NCBI GenBank assembly: GCA_026182355.1
Contig: JAPFBL010000547.1
Coordinates: 62,001 to 126,000, forward strand
Source of the DNA: Hermatobates lingyangjiaoensis
Lineage: Eukaryota; Arthropoda; Insecta; Hemiptera; Hermatobatidae
Direction: 5' to 3'
Length of the DNA: 64,000 nt
Part shown: positions 23,080 through 34,559 of the stretch, piece by piece
Numbering within the stretch: position 1 is the stretch's first letter
Layout of the letters: each line of letters begins with the position of its first letter
Program-made: the position numbers and the translations under genes
The notes under the pieces: generated by a model
What the model saw: only the letters and a program-made list of their open reading frames with translations
Database searches by the model: none
Told to the model about the DNA's origin: nothing

Positions 23080-23300
23080 ATATATTGAAAACGTTTTCTT
23101 CTTGGAGTTTGGTCAGGGTTAATATACGGAATCACCTTTTCGCCAACGTTTCGTCTTTATTTTAAGACATCCTCAGGGCTTGTAATAGCGCCCTCAGGAC
23201 GAAACGTTGGCGAAAAGGTGATTCCGTATATTTACCCTGACCAAACTCCAAGAAGAAGAAAAAGTTTTTATTAGTAAATTGTGTTCCAGAAAACAATACC
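23080..23300. repeat. Palindromic element, family B copy 1
   Basis: Inverted arms meet near 23187. The right arm holds CCTCAGGACGAAACGTTGGC and GAAAAGGTGATTCCGTAT; the left arm is its reverse with a fuller motif (CTGAGGATGTCTTAAAATAA, AGACGAAACG). The second copy is at 29512-29915. Confidence 0.8.
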
Positions 23301-24300
23301 TTATTATATATTGAAAATACTTAATAAAACAGTCCAGTCGGACCTTATAAAATTAAAATTACAAAAGCAAGTTACTCCTTCCGATATTTTGAACTGTTGT
23401 GTCATTTATATGTATATATACTAACAGTTCTGTTTGTCAGTGGTATAAAATTGTTTGATCATAAACGCCTGAAAAATGAAAAAAAAAGAACAAAAAGTTA
23501 AAAAAGCAATTATTACGTGTTCTTAATAAACCAGTCGACATAGAAATTCAGAATGAGTTTTCAAACAGGCAACGATTGTTAGATCTAAAAATAAATATCA
23601 GTTTCTCTTCAGGAATTTATCTCAGAATCAGGTTTTTGGATCTATACAAAAGCTTGTCAGATTTTAAAGGTATGATTTGTATAAAATAAAAATGATTAAA
23701 ACAAGCATGTGAAATCAAGTGCATAAATAAAAAGTTTATGCCAGAAAAACTAAGAATGAATCATTTTTTAAATAGAATGACTTTGTCTGAAATTCGAATT
23801 TGTTCCACGTAAGCAAGTAAGCCGTAAATAATCCAGTTTCATTAAAAGCATTAAACAAAACGTAAAGTAAATTTAATACAGTCATTCATAATTCAATTAG
23901 ATAGAAGGTCTAAAGTTACAAGTTTTTCATATTTATTTCATATGAAATAATCTGAGGCAATGAACAAGATTTCAAATTAATAAGACTATTGTTTATTTGG
24001 TCAAATTTTCCCCAAAATCTGGAAATTAGTCAAATCGATATAATTATATTGGATTTAAAGTGGATGATGTAAATAATTTTTGCGTTAAAGTATTTATTGT
24101 TATTTATAGATAATCTTAATTGTAATTTGTAATTTTTATTCGATTGCCTGATTGATAGAGTTATGGTTACTGTTGAGTTGTGTTATTAAGTAAGATGATG
24201 TTATACCTTATGGAATTATAAATATTAGGGGGTCAAGGTTTGCATGACAAAATCATTTGAGTGCTCTAGTGTTTATTCTGACCAGTGCTGCATTATATAC
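23301..24300. other. Intergenic, nothing recognised
   Basis: AT-rich sequence 3' of the minus-strand gene at 24331. No feature can be supported. Confidence 0.4.
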
Positions 24301-24308
24301 AATAGTGG

Positions 24309-24318
24309 TTTATTTATT
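24309..24318 (-). terminator. Polyadenylation signal of the secreted-protein gene
   Basis: Overlapping AATAAATAAA on the minus strand, 13-22 nt after the TAG stop. Confidence 0.65.
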
Positions 24319-24330
24319 GGATGTTGCTAC

Positions 24331-25191
24331 CTAGTAGAGTGCTCCGTAGGGAGAGGCCTGGAGGTAGTTGTGCTGGCCCTGAAGTCCTCTGTAGCCCTGT
24401 CCGTAGTTGTTGTTCCCTCTGGAGTAGAGTGCGTTGTACCGGTTACGGTTGAGGTTGTTGAGGTAGGCGTTCGACCCAGTTGATCCGTAGTTAGCTCCCT
24501 GAAGCGATGCTCCCTGTATTCCAGATCCCTGTCTTTCATCTATGTATTGATTGCTTCCGTAGTTTCTATCACCATTCCCAACTGCATAATTACCACCATA
24601 TTTGCTACCAAAGTTATCATCGAATTCTCTTCCAAAGTTCTCTTGTCCTAAATCATGATCTTCATCAACAAATTTAGTATCCTTTCCAGTTTCAACATTA
24701 TGGTATGATTTGTGAAAGCCTGATGTTTTGTGGCCTTTATTGTGTCCTAAGCTTCCGTATCCACCTTCGCCTGTCTTACCGGCAGTTCCTCGAAAGCCAT
24801 TTGCGTTAGTATAACCAAAAGCACCTTTGTTGAAGTCGCCACCGTATGAATTCCTGTTGAGTCCTCCAAGCCCACTTTGTTGATTTGCATATCTTTGGTT
24901 GCCAGCATATCCGTGCCCTCCACTGTTCGAGACAGCTCCAATATCATTTACAGATTGCCTTCCTATCCCATTCTGATCAACTCCATAAAAACTTCTTGCA
25001 TCATTCCCTTGATTGATTAAAGCATTTGAATTCATCCCATAACCATAGCCAAGAGGCATACCAGTATGATAACCCATTCCAGGATACAATGCAGGATGTA
25101 CTAAAGGAGCTCCTGCCAGTCCTCCTTCAGCCGGGATCACCATCTGCCCAGCAGCTGCACCTAAGAGTAGTCCAAAGATCACTGCTTCCAT
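24331..25191 (-). CDS. Secreted Gly/Asn/Tyr-rich protein of unknown function
   Basis: Single-exon frame of 286 codons. Residues 1-16 (MEAVIFGLLLGAAAGQ) are a clear signal peptide. The mature part is low-complexity, rich in G, N, Y, S and Q: GYHTGMPLGYGYGMN near the N-terminus, NSGGHGYAGNQRYANQQSG in the middle, and an NYGQGYRGLQGQHNYLQ tail ending SPYGALY. A more charged stretch (DTKFVDEDHDLGQENFGREF) lies around 170-190. There are no Cys residues and no recognised domain. Composition suggests an extracellular structural protein (cuticle, silk, adhesive or eggshell type), but no family is identified. The ATG context (TCACAATGG) is good, and a TATA box, initiator and poly(A) signal are correctly placed, so it is a real gene. 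Confidence 0.85.
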   Translation of the reverse strand: MEAVIFGLLLGAAAGQMVIPAEGGLAGAPLVHPALYPGMGYHTGMPLGYGYGMNSNALINQGNDARSFYGVDQNGIGRQSVNDIGAVSNSGGHGYAGNQRYANQQSGLGGLNRNSYGGDFNKGAFGYTNANGFRGTAGKTGEGGYGSLGHNKGHKTSGFHKSYHNVETGKDTKFVDEDHDLGQENFGREFDDNFGSKYGGNYAVGNGDRNYGSNQYIDERQGSGIQGASLQGANYGSTGSNAYLNNLNRNRYNALYSRGNNNYGQGYRGLQGQHNYLQASPYGALY

Positions 25192-25202
25192 TGTGACTCG
25201 CT

Positions 25203-25237
25203 AACTGACTTCAAACAGGCTGCATCTCCTATTTATT
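25203..25237 (-). promoter_or_regulatory. TATA box and initiator of the secreted-protein gene
   Basis: On the minus strand AATAAATA (25237-25230) is followed about 30 nt later by TCAGTT (25208-25203), the arthropod initiator. The predicted start A is at 25206, giving a 15-nt leader before the ATG at 25191. Confidence 0.7.
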
Positions 25238-25239
25238 GC

Positions 25240-26130
25240 CGTCCCTTCTCTTACCCACCACCAAAACTCTGCGGTTTGTCGCAGAGGCCTTTACCTTGGC
25301 ACATTCCTATATCGATCAAGCGAAACTTCCCTCTCATTAAATCTCCCATTTGTACGCTCCATTGAATTCGACCTAAAGAAGTATTCAGCATAGTCATTTA
25401 TTGCATACTATTAACAAATAACATAGAAATATACCAAACTTACAAAGAAAATAACCAATTCATTATTGTACTAACTATAACCCTATTTATAGTTTTCAGT
25501 TATAAAAAACAAGCTCTAAAGCAGGTGCATGAGTGATCATCAAGAATCAATGTCGGAGATCCATCATTTCTGGTTCACGAGGAATAACTATACAATTGAA
25601 CGTACCGTTTCAAAAAATATGCTTAACTAGTAAATAATCAAGAGGTAATCAGAAATTTATGTTCTACTGTAGCAACGACCCACTGCGTTTGTGGAAAAGA
25701 GGTCAAAAGCATTCATACTACAAATGTAGCAATGATAAATAGAACAAGTCCTAGGGTGACCACAAATATATGCACTGTAAGTTACGATATAGTTAAGATA
25801 TAATATATCGTATGCGTTATAAAATATAGTTGTGATAGTAACTATCGTGAGTATAGCTTCATTTGTATCTAGGAACATATATATTAGGATCTATATATAC
25901 AGCAACGAACCACAACACAGGTATACAAGTGGTTTGAAACATGCCAGTATGTTATTCAAGGGTGAATATAGGAATTATCTTAGGATTGGTATTAGAGGGC
26001 TAGAAATATTTACTATAAATATTAATATTTGTAAATGTTGGTAGCAGTCTTTCCTTCACACACATTATTGAAAATTACACCAAATATAGCTTATAAATGT
26101 TCCTTAACATTGTTCTCAATTTTCTAAATA
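25240..26130. other. Upstream region of the secreted-protein gene
   Basis: No ORF or repeat assigned. Regulatory sites may be present but none can be named from sequence alone. Confidence 0.4.
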
Positions 26131-26139
26131 ACACTGTCG

Positions 26140-26945
26140 TTATTTCGTCTACACAATAAAGTACATCTCCTATAGTGGACATGTTTCGAATGATCAACAT
26201 TCATCATCAGGACGTGAATAACTTCTTGGGTAAATTTTCTGGTTTATTATACTCGTATATGCAAAGTGAAGACAATAGGGATTGTTTTTCTTCAAGTTCA
26301 AAATAAGCTGGTCGTTAATCCTGTGGGGTGAGTGGCCTCTAGGCCTAAGTTACTACCTGCAAGGGTTTCTGGATGCCCTTGATGTGAATTAAAGAACTTT
26401 AAAATTTGACTACTGTTTTCGACTTGCTTAGTTCTGTTGAATATTTCCCAATTCGATGCGATCTTATATGTACTATGAATTAAAGCTTTAATTGCTCATT
26501 CTGGAATTCATCTGTAGGTTGAAGGATATATTTTGCTGCAAGGGTTTCTGAATCCCCTTGATGTGAATTAAAGAACTTTAAAATTCGGCTTGCTTAGTTC
26601 TGTTGAATATTTCCCAATTCGATGCGATCTTATATGTTCTATTAATTTAGACTTTAATTGCTCATTCTGGAATTCATATGTAGAACGAAGCATATATTTT
26701 GCTGGTATGTAGGCTGATATTATTTTTTTGAGTTCTTTGGCTAACTGGTAGGTGAGACTAGTTACCTGAGAAATGATGGGGCGAAGTGGGTTTCCAGGTT
26801 TGTGAGTTTTCATAGTTTCATATAAGTATGCCGGACTGAATTCCCCTATTGTGGGTTAGGCATATTTTCTTGGTTTCCTTTGTAAACCGCTGCTATGACT
26901 TTGTTAACTTGGGTTTATAATTTGTTAATTGGATCGTGGGAGATC
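26140..26945 (-). pseudogene. PLE fragment, minus strand, with tandem internal duplication
   Basis: Minus strand from 26813 reads MKTHKPGNPLRPIISQVTSL, then LAKELKKIISAYIPAKYMLRST, the PLE RT fingers region. The 3' side has a direct duplication: 26358-26530 and 26537-26700 share GATGTGAATTAAAGAACTTT and TTCCCAATTCGATGCGATCT. Its far end (26213-26168) is CCTGATGATGAATG..CATTCGAAACATGTCC, a hammerhead-like motif as in other PLE 3' ends. No intact frame remains. Confidence 0.8.
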
Positions 26946-27490
26946 TTCCCTCAATTTAGAGCCGAAGCAACAAAGCAAATAGTATCTAAACGTAGTCAGA
27001 TTATGATAAAAAGAACTGAGAGAGCATCCTAACATAATTATAAGGCGAGCAAATAAATCCAACACTCAGGTGGTTTTGAACAGATCTGAATACAAGAAGA
27101 AACTGGTTGAAATATTAGCAGGTAACAAGAAATTCAAGAAGATCTCTTTCAATCCAATTAATAAATTCAAAACCCAAGATAACAAAGTCATAACAGCGGT
27201 TAACAAAGAAAACCAAGAAAAAATCCCCAACCCATAATAGGGGAATTCAGTTTACCATACTTATATGTGACTGTGAAAACTCACAAACCTGGAAACCTAG
27301 TTCGCCCCATTATTTCTCAGGTAACCAGTCCCACCTACCACTTAGCCAAAGAACTCAACAAAATACTATCAGGCTGTATACTAACAAAATATATCCTACG
27401 TTCTACAGATGAATTCCTAGATATAATAAGAGAAATCAAACCGGAAGGAAATATAGGGTCTTTAGACGTAGAGTCGTCTACGATATAAAG
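26946..27490 (+). pseudogene. PLE RT fragment, plus strand, head-to-head with the previous one
   Basis: Plus strand from 27267 reads TVKTHKPGNLVRPIISQVTS, LAKELNKILSG, LRSTDEFLDIIRE, NIGSLDVES and then stops. The upstream part (27000-27240) is frameshifted PLE sequence and is an inverted relative of 26860-26945. Confidence 0.8.
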
Positions 27491-27739
27491 TAGAGTCGTA
27501 GAACAGTTATACTAACTTTTTACTACCAAGGGAAAAGGAATAAAAGAAAAAGAGAGAGAAGGAATAAAATCAAAAATAAACAATGGCAGTGTGAACCAGA
27601 AAAAGAATAGTACGTAAAATAAACATAAAATTAATATAACATGGTAAAAGATAATAAAACTTAATAAATATACCATAAGTAGTTATATATATATATATAG
27701 TTGTACAAAAAATGTACAAAAAAAAATAGAACAATTAAA

Positions 27740-27874
27740 AGCTTACACTTACAGTTTCTAATTTTCGGTTTGAACCGTCTTCAGGAAATATATAAGAGAG
27801 GGAAACCAAGCGCACCGGTTCAGAGACGGTTTGGTCGTTCTATATAATTGTTTATATATATATATATATATATA
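27740..27874. repeat. Half copy of family K next to (TA)n
   Basis: TTTCTAATTTTCGGTTTGAA, CCGTCTTCAGG and the AGAGAGGGAAACCAAGCGC stretch match the left arm of family K. (TA)n tracts lie at 27685-27700 and 27852-27874; the latter is the Helitron target. Confidence 0.6.
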
Positions 27875-29255
27875 CTAGCAAACGTACCCGTCTTTGACGG
27901 AATCAAAAATTCTATTATACTTGGTATTCCAAAATATCAATTATAGTATTATATATACTAATATCATAATTAGAAGTTATAGAATAGTAGAAAATACCAT
28001 TATTAGTTCAGTGTTAAACAAATGCCTCTGTATACACCACATTAGCTGTCTGTCCGTCAGGTTTACGGAAGAACAAACAGTTGGAACCTCTGACTCTTGA
28101 GCAAGTAAACTACAGTTGACCATGTGAGAAAAACTTGGTCTCGCTAACTTGAATTCCTGCGTTAGATAAAGTCTCCCTTTGCGACTTAGTTAACGTCATT
28201 GCGAAATAGACTCTGACAGGACATTGCAATCATTTCAATGGAAACAGACAGTGGCTCGGAATCAATGATATGCGTGGTATACACACAGACTCCCCAATAC
28301 CACATCCAGTCATTATGTCCGCCTCTATGGCATATCTGTGTAGAGCACGAACTCAGAGTCGTGTCCCGTTGCACAGTTTTGGGGCACTCATGTTTCGTAA
28401 CATGAAATTTGATACTGCTACTAAATTGCAGCATGATTGGTGCTCCTACTTGAAGTTTTTACTCATGATCAGGCAGTCCAGGAGAAATAAATTCAGAGTC
28501 AAGGAATTCAATTAGATAATGAACTGTTTCTTCATCACTAATCCAATCTCTTTACTGACTTGTAAGTTCTTTCCTCGGTATGATATAGCGTAAGAACTTG
28601 TTTGTTGATTTTTCCTGCCTGTTCATATTAAGAGTTGAGAATTGCTCGTTTACAAAACTATTTATTCGTAATGGATAGTAAATCCTCAACCCTGGGAAAC
28701 ACCTTTTCAAAGATGTCAAATACGCAATATATTCATATGCTCCAATGAAATTAAAATCAACTAACAATACCTACTTGCCACACCTGTGTATTTTCAAAAC
28801 AAACTTGTCTCTGAAGTTAGAAAAATACGCTTAAAGCCCTATAACTTCATTTCTGTACTTAATTATGAATCTATTTAGAGCCCATATTTTAAGTTAAGCA
28901 TACACAAATCCAGTGTCAAAGTTTCAGCTTGCCATGTCTTATGGTGGCTGAGTTTACTTGTGACAAACGTTTTTGCTTTAAACGTCCATAACTTCGCTTC
29001 TACGTTGAATTTCCAAATAATTCAGAGCCTATATTTTAAGTTAGACTTACACAAATATACTGTAAAAGTTTCAGCTTTATATGTCTTATGGTAGCTGAGT
29101 TTACTTGTGACAAAGTTTTGCGGACAAACAGACAAACCGACAGAAATTTTTCTAAGGGTGGATTCGGTTTCTCCAATGTATGAAACGTAAAGAAAAGTTG
29201 AAATGAGTCAGTTCTAAGCAATGTACAGACAAAATCATTATTTTATTTATATAGA
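27875..29255 (-). mobile_element. Helitron, copy 1 (decayed, 1.38 kb)
   Basis: On the minus strand the element starts TCTATATAAATAAAATAATG (from 29255) and ends GTTTGCTAG (27875), inserted between A and T in a TA tract. Nine bp before the CTAG is the hairpin CCGTC-AAA-GACGG (27900-27888). The minus strand carries the C-terminal part of a Pif1-type Helitron helicase with stops: DEETVHYLIEFLDSEF, then SPGLPDHE, KLQVGAPIML, LCNGTRL, RVYFAMTLTKSQ and SHGQL. These features together are diagnostic of Helitrons. The Rep part is missing, so it is non-autonomous. Confidence 0.9.
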
Positions 29256-29264
29256 TATATATAA

Positions 29265-29489
29265 AGATTTCACATAAACACGTGAAACAACAATCAATGA
29301 TCAAACCACAATAAGAAATGGGAAAACAAGACTAAGATCTTTCAACCGTAACAAGCTGTCTACGTCAGAGTCAAAAACCCAACTGAGGTTTTTGACTTTG
29401 TCAGTTGGGTTTTTGACTCTGACGAAGACCGCTTGTTACGGTTGAAAGATCTTAGTCTTGTTTTCCCATTTCTTATTGTGGTTTGATCA
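29265..29489. repeat. Palindromic element, family A copy 3
   Basis: Arms near 29265-29375 and 29395-29489 carry the family A core in both orientations, with TTTCACATAAACACGTGAAA at the outer left. Flanked by TATATATA at 29256-29262 and (TA)n at 29489-29511. Confidence 0.85.
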
Positions 29490-29511
29490 TATATATATAT
29501 ATATATATATA

Positions 29512-29915
29512 AACACTGTTTCTCCTTCTCAGAATTTGGTCAGGGTTAATATTTGGAATCACCTTTTCCCCAACGTTTCGTCTATATTTTAAGACATCCT
29601 TAGGGCTATAAACTAACAAAAAACAATGTAAATTTGTCATATCTACTTTACATTCATCATAAAAAAATCAACAAAAATACTTACTCAAGGCTAGCTTCTA
29701 ATACCGAACCTTTTTTTGAATTTTTTATGATGAATGTAAAGTAGATATGACAAATGTCCATTGTTTTTTGTTAGTTTATAGCCCTGAGGATGTCTTAAAA
29801 TAAAGACGAAACGTTGGCGAAAAGGTGATTCCAAATATTAACCCAGACCAAATTCCGAGAAGAAGAAAAAGTGTTTATTAGTAATTGAGGTCAAGAAAAC
29901 AATACCTTATATATA
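29512..29915. repeat. Palindromic element, family B copy 2
   Basis: Longer version of the 23080-23300 palindrome. Arms extend through AAACTAACAAAAAACAATGT and its reverse to an unpaired centre near 29680-29710. The right arm has CTGAGGATGTCTTAAAATAA then AGACGAAACGTTGGC, a hammerhead-like core with a 5-bp stem II. Confidence 0.85.
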
Positions 29916-30074
29916 TATACTTCTTAGATTCTCTTATTATGATACTCTATCATGCTCTTCATTTGACTTGATAGGAGATTTAGAAAGGATTTTTACTTGC
30001 ATTAATGCAGAAAATTGTGACACAATTAGATGTGATTGTGTAAATATATTGTCATAGGTTGAATAGTGAGCTGA

Positions 30075-31257
30075 GAGGACGGAGAAATGGAACGTTGAAA
30101 AATCTAAAATACTCAACACCGAACTCCGCCAAGCAGCAAAAGAACGCAAACATCACCCAGAGATCATAGTATGTAAAGCTGATAATCTAACAATCTTGTC
30201 GTGATAGACAAGCAAAAATATAAAGGAAAACTTGACTTCATACTAGCAGATGGATCAAAATCAAAAAGATTACGAGAGGCCCTAATAAAACATTAAAAAG
30301 AGAGGTGAATAAAATCATTGCAGCCGATAAAGTGGACTTGAAGGGAAGATCCTAAACCTATTTCTGGTGAATACGCCCCAGGCTACCTTTATGAACTGTA
30401 AAGACACATAAGGCGAATGACCTGTCACGCCTCATCATCTCTCAGGTTACGACCCCAATATACAACACGACGAAGGAGCTCAACAAAATTATTTCTTCCT
30501 ATATGCCAGCGAAGTACATGCTAACCTCCACTGATGACCTGCTACACATCTTAAGAACCAGAGAACCAAAAGGAAAATTAGCATCACTTGATGTTGAATC
30601 ACTGTTTATAAATGTCCCAGTAGAACGAACAATAGACATCATCTGTGATGCAATAGACCACCAAAACACAAGCCGCACACCACCCATTCCTGAAGAAATA
30701 ATGAAGGAATTACTACGAGCATGCACCAAAAAAGCATTTCACCACATTGATGGAAGCATATATTACTAGGTTGATGGTGTAGCAATGGGTTCACCTCTAG
30801 GAGTAACGTTCGCAAACTTCTTTGTGTGCCATCCTGAAAACCGGATGAAAAGAAATTTGTGTGCCATCCTGAAAAGAAATAAAGCCACGCTGTACTGCCG
30901 ATACATGGATGACTGATTGATCGTCAGTAAGTCTGCTGAAAAACTGCGAACACTGAAAATAGCATTCCAAAACGTGTCTGGACTGAACTTCACCCATGAA
31001 GATGGCCAAGTCAACTTTCTGGACGTACACATCGACGGCCAAAAATTAAGATGTATACCAGGAAACAACAGACCAAGGAATGTACATAAGCGCAAAAAGT
31101 GAGTGCCCGAACGCTATAGGATAGCAACGATTCATGCCCTAATATATAGAACTTACAAGACATCTTCAACATGGCAGTTATTTCATTAAAGAATCTCTCA
31201 ACTACATTCATTTTTTAAATGTATGTATCCAAGAAGGACTGCTCCAAGCTTTTACGA
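30075..31257 (+). pseudogene. PLE pseudogene with most RT motifs
   Basis: Frameshifted and stop-interrupted PLE. Readable pieces in order: LRQAAKERKHHPEI, KYKGKLDFILADG, SRLIISQVTTPIYN, KELNKIISSYMPAKYML, KLASLDVESLFINVPVERT, VDGVAMGSPLGVTFANFF, YCRYMDD (then a stop), VNFLDVHIDGQ. The catalytic YMDD is still visible. The end at 31190-31257 reads as PLE N-terminal coding of a next copy (NVCIQEGLLQAFTKIYIYI) and runs into (TA)n at 31259-31284. Confidence 0.88.
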
Positions 31258-31284
31258 AAATATATATATATATATATATATATA

Positions 31285-31512
31285 AAGATTTCACATAAAT
31301 ACGTGAAATAACAATCAATGATCAAACCACAATAAGAAATGGGAAAACAAGACTAAGATCTTTCAACCGTAACAAGCGGTCTTCGTCAGAGTCAAAAACC
31401 CAACTGTCCTTTGTTTTTGTCAACCCCAGTTGGGTTTTTGACTCTGACGAAGACCGCTTGTTACGGTTGAAAGATCTTAGTCTTGTTTTCCATTTCTTAT
31501 TGTGGTTTGATC
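31285..31512. repeat. Palindromic element, family A copy 4
   Basis: Arms near 31295-31404 and 31424-31512 with the family A core in both orientations and a 20-bp centre. It lies between (TA)n tracts at 31259-31284 and 31512-31547. Confidence 0.88.
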
Positions 31513-31547
31513 ATATATATATATATTATATATATATATATATATAT

Positions 31548-31931
31548 AGGTGTTATCTAATCGGGATTCGGTAAATTTTCTAAGTTCAAAAATCAAACTC
31601 TCGTTGCCGACGTTTCGGTTTTATTTTAAAATCTTTTTCATAGGCAGAAGTAAGAATTTTTTGACTAAGAAAATGAAATTTACATTATTTAAAGTAACAA
31701 TAATCTTAACAAGACAAAACTTTCAACTAGACTGAAGGTTTACTTGACAGTCTAGTCAAAGGTTTTGCCCGGTTAAGATTATTATTTCTTAAATAATGTA
31801 AATTTCATTTTCTTAGTCAAAAGCTTCTTACGTCTACCTATGTAAAAGGTTTTGAAATAAAACCGAAACGTCAGCAACGAGAGTTTGACTTTTGAATCTA
31901 GAAAATTGACCGAATTCCGATTAACACACCT
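31548..31931. repeat. Palindromic element, family F
   Basis: Ends AGGTGTTATCTAATCGG and its reverse ending AACACACCT. Long arms meet near 31735. The arms hold CCGAAACGTC(A/G)GCAACGAG, with a weak stem II upstream. The left end abuts (TA)n. Confidence 0.8.
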
Positions 31932-31956
31932 ATTCTATCAAACGGTTGATATGTTA

Positions 31957-32400
31957 CATCAGCGAGCACGCAAGCCTCTGGGCTACTCTTGCTCCATGCC
32001 TTTATTTTATTACCAGTGTTTATATTTCTCTAATTTTAAATTATTTTTTTGTTACATTTATATATAATATATTTTGACTACTGTCATCGGCGAGCATGCA
32101 AGCGACTAGCTACCCTGGATCCATGTCTTTACTTCATTACCATTGTTTATATTATTCAAATTTCAAATTCAGAAATATTTTTGTTACATTTATTTATAAT
32201 ACATTTTTGGTACTGTCATCAGCGAGCACGTAAGCCTCTGGGCTACCCTAGCTCCATGCTTTTAGTTTATTACCAGTGTTTATATTTCGCAAATATACAA
32301 TCAAGAAAAAAAATTTTTTGTTACATTTATATATAATACATTTGCACTACTGTCATCGACTAGCAAGCAAGACACTTGCAACCTTGGCTCCAATTTTGGG
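31957..32400 (+). repeat. Tandem repeat, about 130-bp unit, 3-4 copies
   Basis: Units start near 31957, 32083, 32214 and 32351. Each begins with a form of TCATCRGCGAGCAYGYAAGC, then CTCTGGGCTAC and TCCATG, and ends with TTGTTACATTTATATATAAT. A further unit lies inside the Helitron insertion at 36335-36456. Confidence 0.85.
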
Positions 32401-32542
32401 AATATATTGATAATTTTTTGTATTTAATATTATTCAGGTAATAAATAATATATATTTAATTTTAGGTCTCTATCTTCACGAGAAATGGGTGAATAAACAA
32501 ACAAACTCACGAACTTTATATATATATATATATATATATATA

Positions 32543-32831
32543 CATTTCATTGAATAACTGACCGTATTTCACTGATGTCATTTTCTTAACCAGTTTTTCG
32601 AGGTTACTGAATACCTTCTTCTTTCCTTCATCCAATCGTTGGAGAATATTAATTAAGGGGGAACCGACATGTTTCGACTATCCATAATTAATATTATCCA
32701 ATGATTGGATGAATGAAAGAAGACGGTATTCAGAAACCTCGAAAAACTGGAGAAGAAAATGACATCAGTGAAGTACGGTCGGTTATTCAATGAAATATCC
32801 TTGAATGAAGGACTGCAACTAAATTTTACAA
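32543..32831. repeat. Palindromic element, family G, with PLE N-terminal end
   Basis: Arms near 32543-32660 and 32690-32799 are inverted copies. The right flank continues as NEISLNEGLQLNFTNIYIYI, PLE N-terminal coding that runs into (TA)n at 32831-32849. The left flank is (TA)n at 32517-32542. Confidence 0.8.
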
Positions 32832-32849
32832 ATATATATATATATATAT

Positions 32850-33412
32850 CATGATTTGCTTTCTTGACCCAATATTTATATGATGTAATTTTTTTGAGGG
32901 TTGAGGTCTAATAATTTTAAACGAGTCCTTTTTGCCGACGTTTCGACATATATTTATGTCATCTTCAGGTCTACACATGATTGTTTTACAATTAGCACTA
33001 CTATTACAACTATAATCAGTTATTTCGACTATGGATTTTTTTTTATATTGACATAAGGATATTGTTATAATTATTCTATTGCTTTTACAATTATTTTATA
33101 AGTATAGAGATCACTATTTGATTACCTAGGAAATCTGTTTATGTTGCAGCATACCTAAACATAAACAGATTTCCAAGGTAATCCAATAGTGATCTCTATA
33201 CTTATAAAATAATTGTAAAAGCAATGGAATAATTATAACATAAACCTTATGTCAATATAAAAAAAATCCATAGACGAAATAACTGATTATAGTTGTAATA
33301 GTAGTGCTAATTGTAAAACAATCATGTGTAGCCCTGAAGATGACATAAATATATGTCGGAAAAAGGACTAGTTTAAAATCATTAGACCTCAACCCTCAAA
33401 AAAATTCCATCA
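32850..33412. repeat. Palindromic element, family H (arms about 260 bp)
   Basis: Arms meet near 33155. The left arm in reverse carries CTGAAGATGACATAAATATA then TGTCGAAACGTCGGC, a hammerhead-like core; the right arm at 33332-33360 has it decayed (GTCGGAAAAAGG). Flanked by (TA)n at 32831-32849 and 33413-33424. Confidence 0.85.
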
Positions 33413-33424
33413 TAATATATATAT

Positions 33425-34200
33425 AAACAATTGAATTGAAATGCATTGACCGTCTGATAATGTAGTCTAAATAATGTATATATTTTATCTAATAATATAT
33501 ACATACCGATAGGTATAAGGTATTTAGAGTTTGATTTAAACCTAAAAAACTGACCTATTCCCGATTTTATTCTAGTAGTACACATCTATTTGAGATTGGA
33601 GATGACTTTAATTGATGGACAAACTTCCCTTGAAGGTTATTCAGGTCTGAATTCCTCTTTACTTCCCAAAGTATGTTCTTAAAACTGTCTTTAAGACATT
33701 CAAAGTGGGCTTTCTAGCACGGTGTAAGCTGACACAGCTCCAGGCTCTCTGTTGACCTCGATCACGGTCATTTCCACTTGACAGCTCCTGACCTCCTTCA
33801 AAGGACGTTCTCCTGTCTGCCAGTTTCACTTCATTTGTTTCTTCAATAGTTTCCTTTACGTCAATAACAACACTATTCTAATCTCTACAATTATAAATTA
33901 TGATTCAGTTGAAAAAAAAAGATATTTCAAACTGAAACACTAACAGCTATCCGGCTACGCAACATTAAAACAAAAGCTCATGTCAATTTAATAATCATAC
34001 CTTTTTTACCAAAGCATGCATGACCATTTTTTTTAATTAATCTATTGTGTCATTTTGTTTTACTATTATTCGTATCTTTTTGTTTGACATATCGACTTCC
34101 AAAACATTAAAAAAAACCACACCCCTGTATTGTAGTCAGTTTTTGTGCTCTCGTATATGTGTTTCTTTTTATGATTTGAGTTTATTTAGTTGGTGGAATC
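33425..34200. other. Intergenic, nothing recognised
   Basis: A short open stretch at 33720-33800 is not supported by splice sites or a recognisable motif. Confidence 0.4.
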
Positions 34201-34239
34201 GTTTTATATAATTGCTTTATATATATATCTACATAATTG

Positions 34240-34510
34240 GTCTGGATTTGATATATGATGGTTGTTTCATCGACAAATGATTTGATTGTTTTTCTTGTGG
34301 AATGGGGGTTCGCATGGATGCTGATATCGCTTGGCAACCGTTTATTTCCCGAGGGTGTGTAAGCCCTTATTCGTCATGCTGATAGAGGTAACTCCATAGA
34401 AGAGATGCTCAAAGTCTTGGCTTTCATTAGAGCCGGAAACCTACAACTTCAAGAACCCCCACTCAACAAGAAATACAATCATCAAATCATTTGGTCATGA
34501 AACAACTAAT
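34240..34510. repeat. Palindromic element, family L
   Basis: GTTTCATCGACAAATGATTT and GTGGAATGGGGGTTC at the left match AAATCATTTGGTCATGAAAC and GAACCCCCACTC at the right. Flanked by TA-rich tracts at 34207-34230 and 34511-34523. Confidence 0.75.
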
Positions 34511-34559
34511 CATATATATATATTCGTTACGATGGTGACCAATAGGAGAGTAGTTTGTA

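Noticed and set aside
24327..24539. Frames antisense or shifted to the 24331-25191 gene
   Set aside because: Shadows of the repetitive codons of the Gly/Asn/Tyr-rich gene.
31957..32400. CRISPR-like array
   Set aside because: Units of about 130 bp without constant repeat and variable spacer structure, in an animal genome; it is a minisatellite-type tandem repeat.
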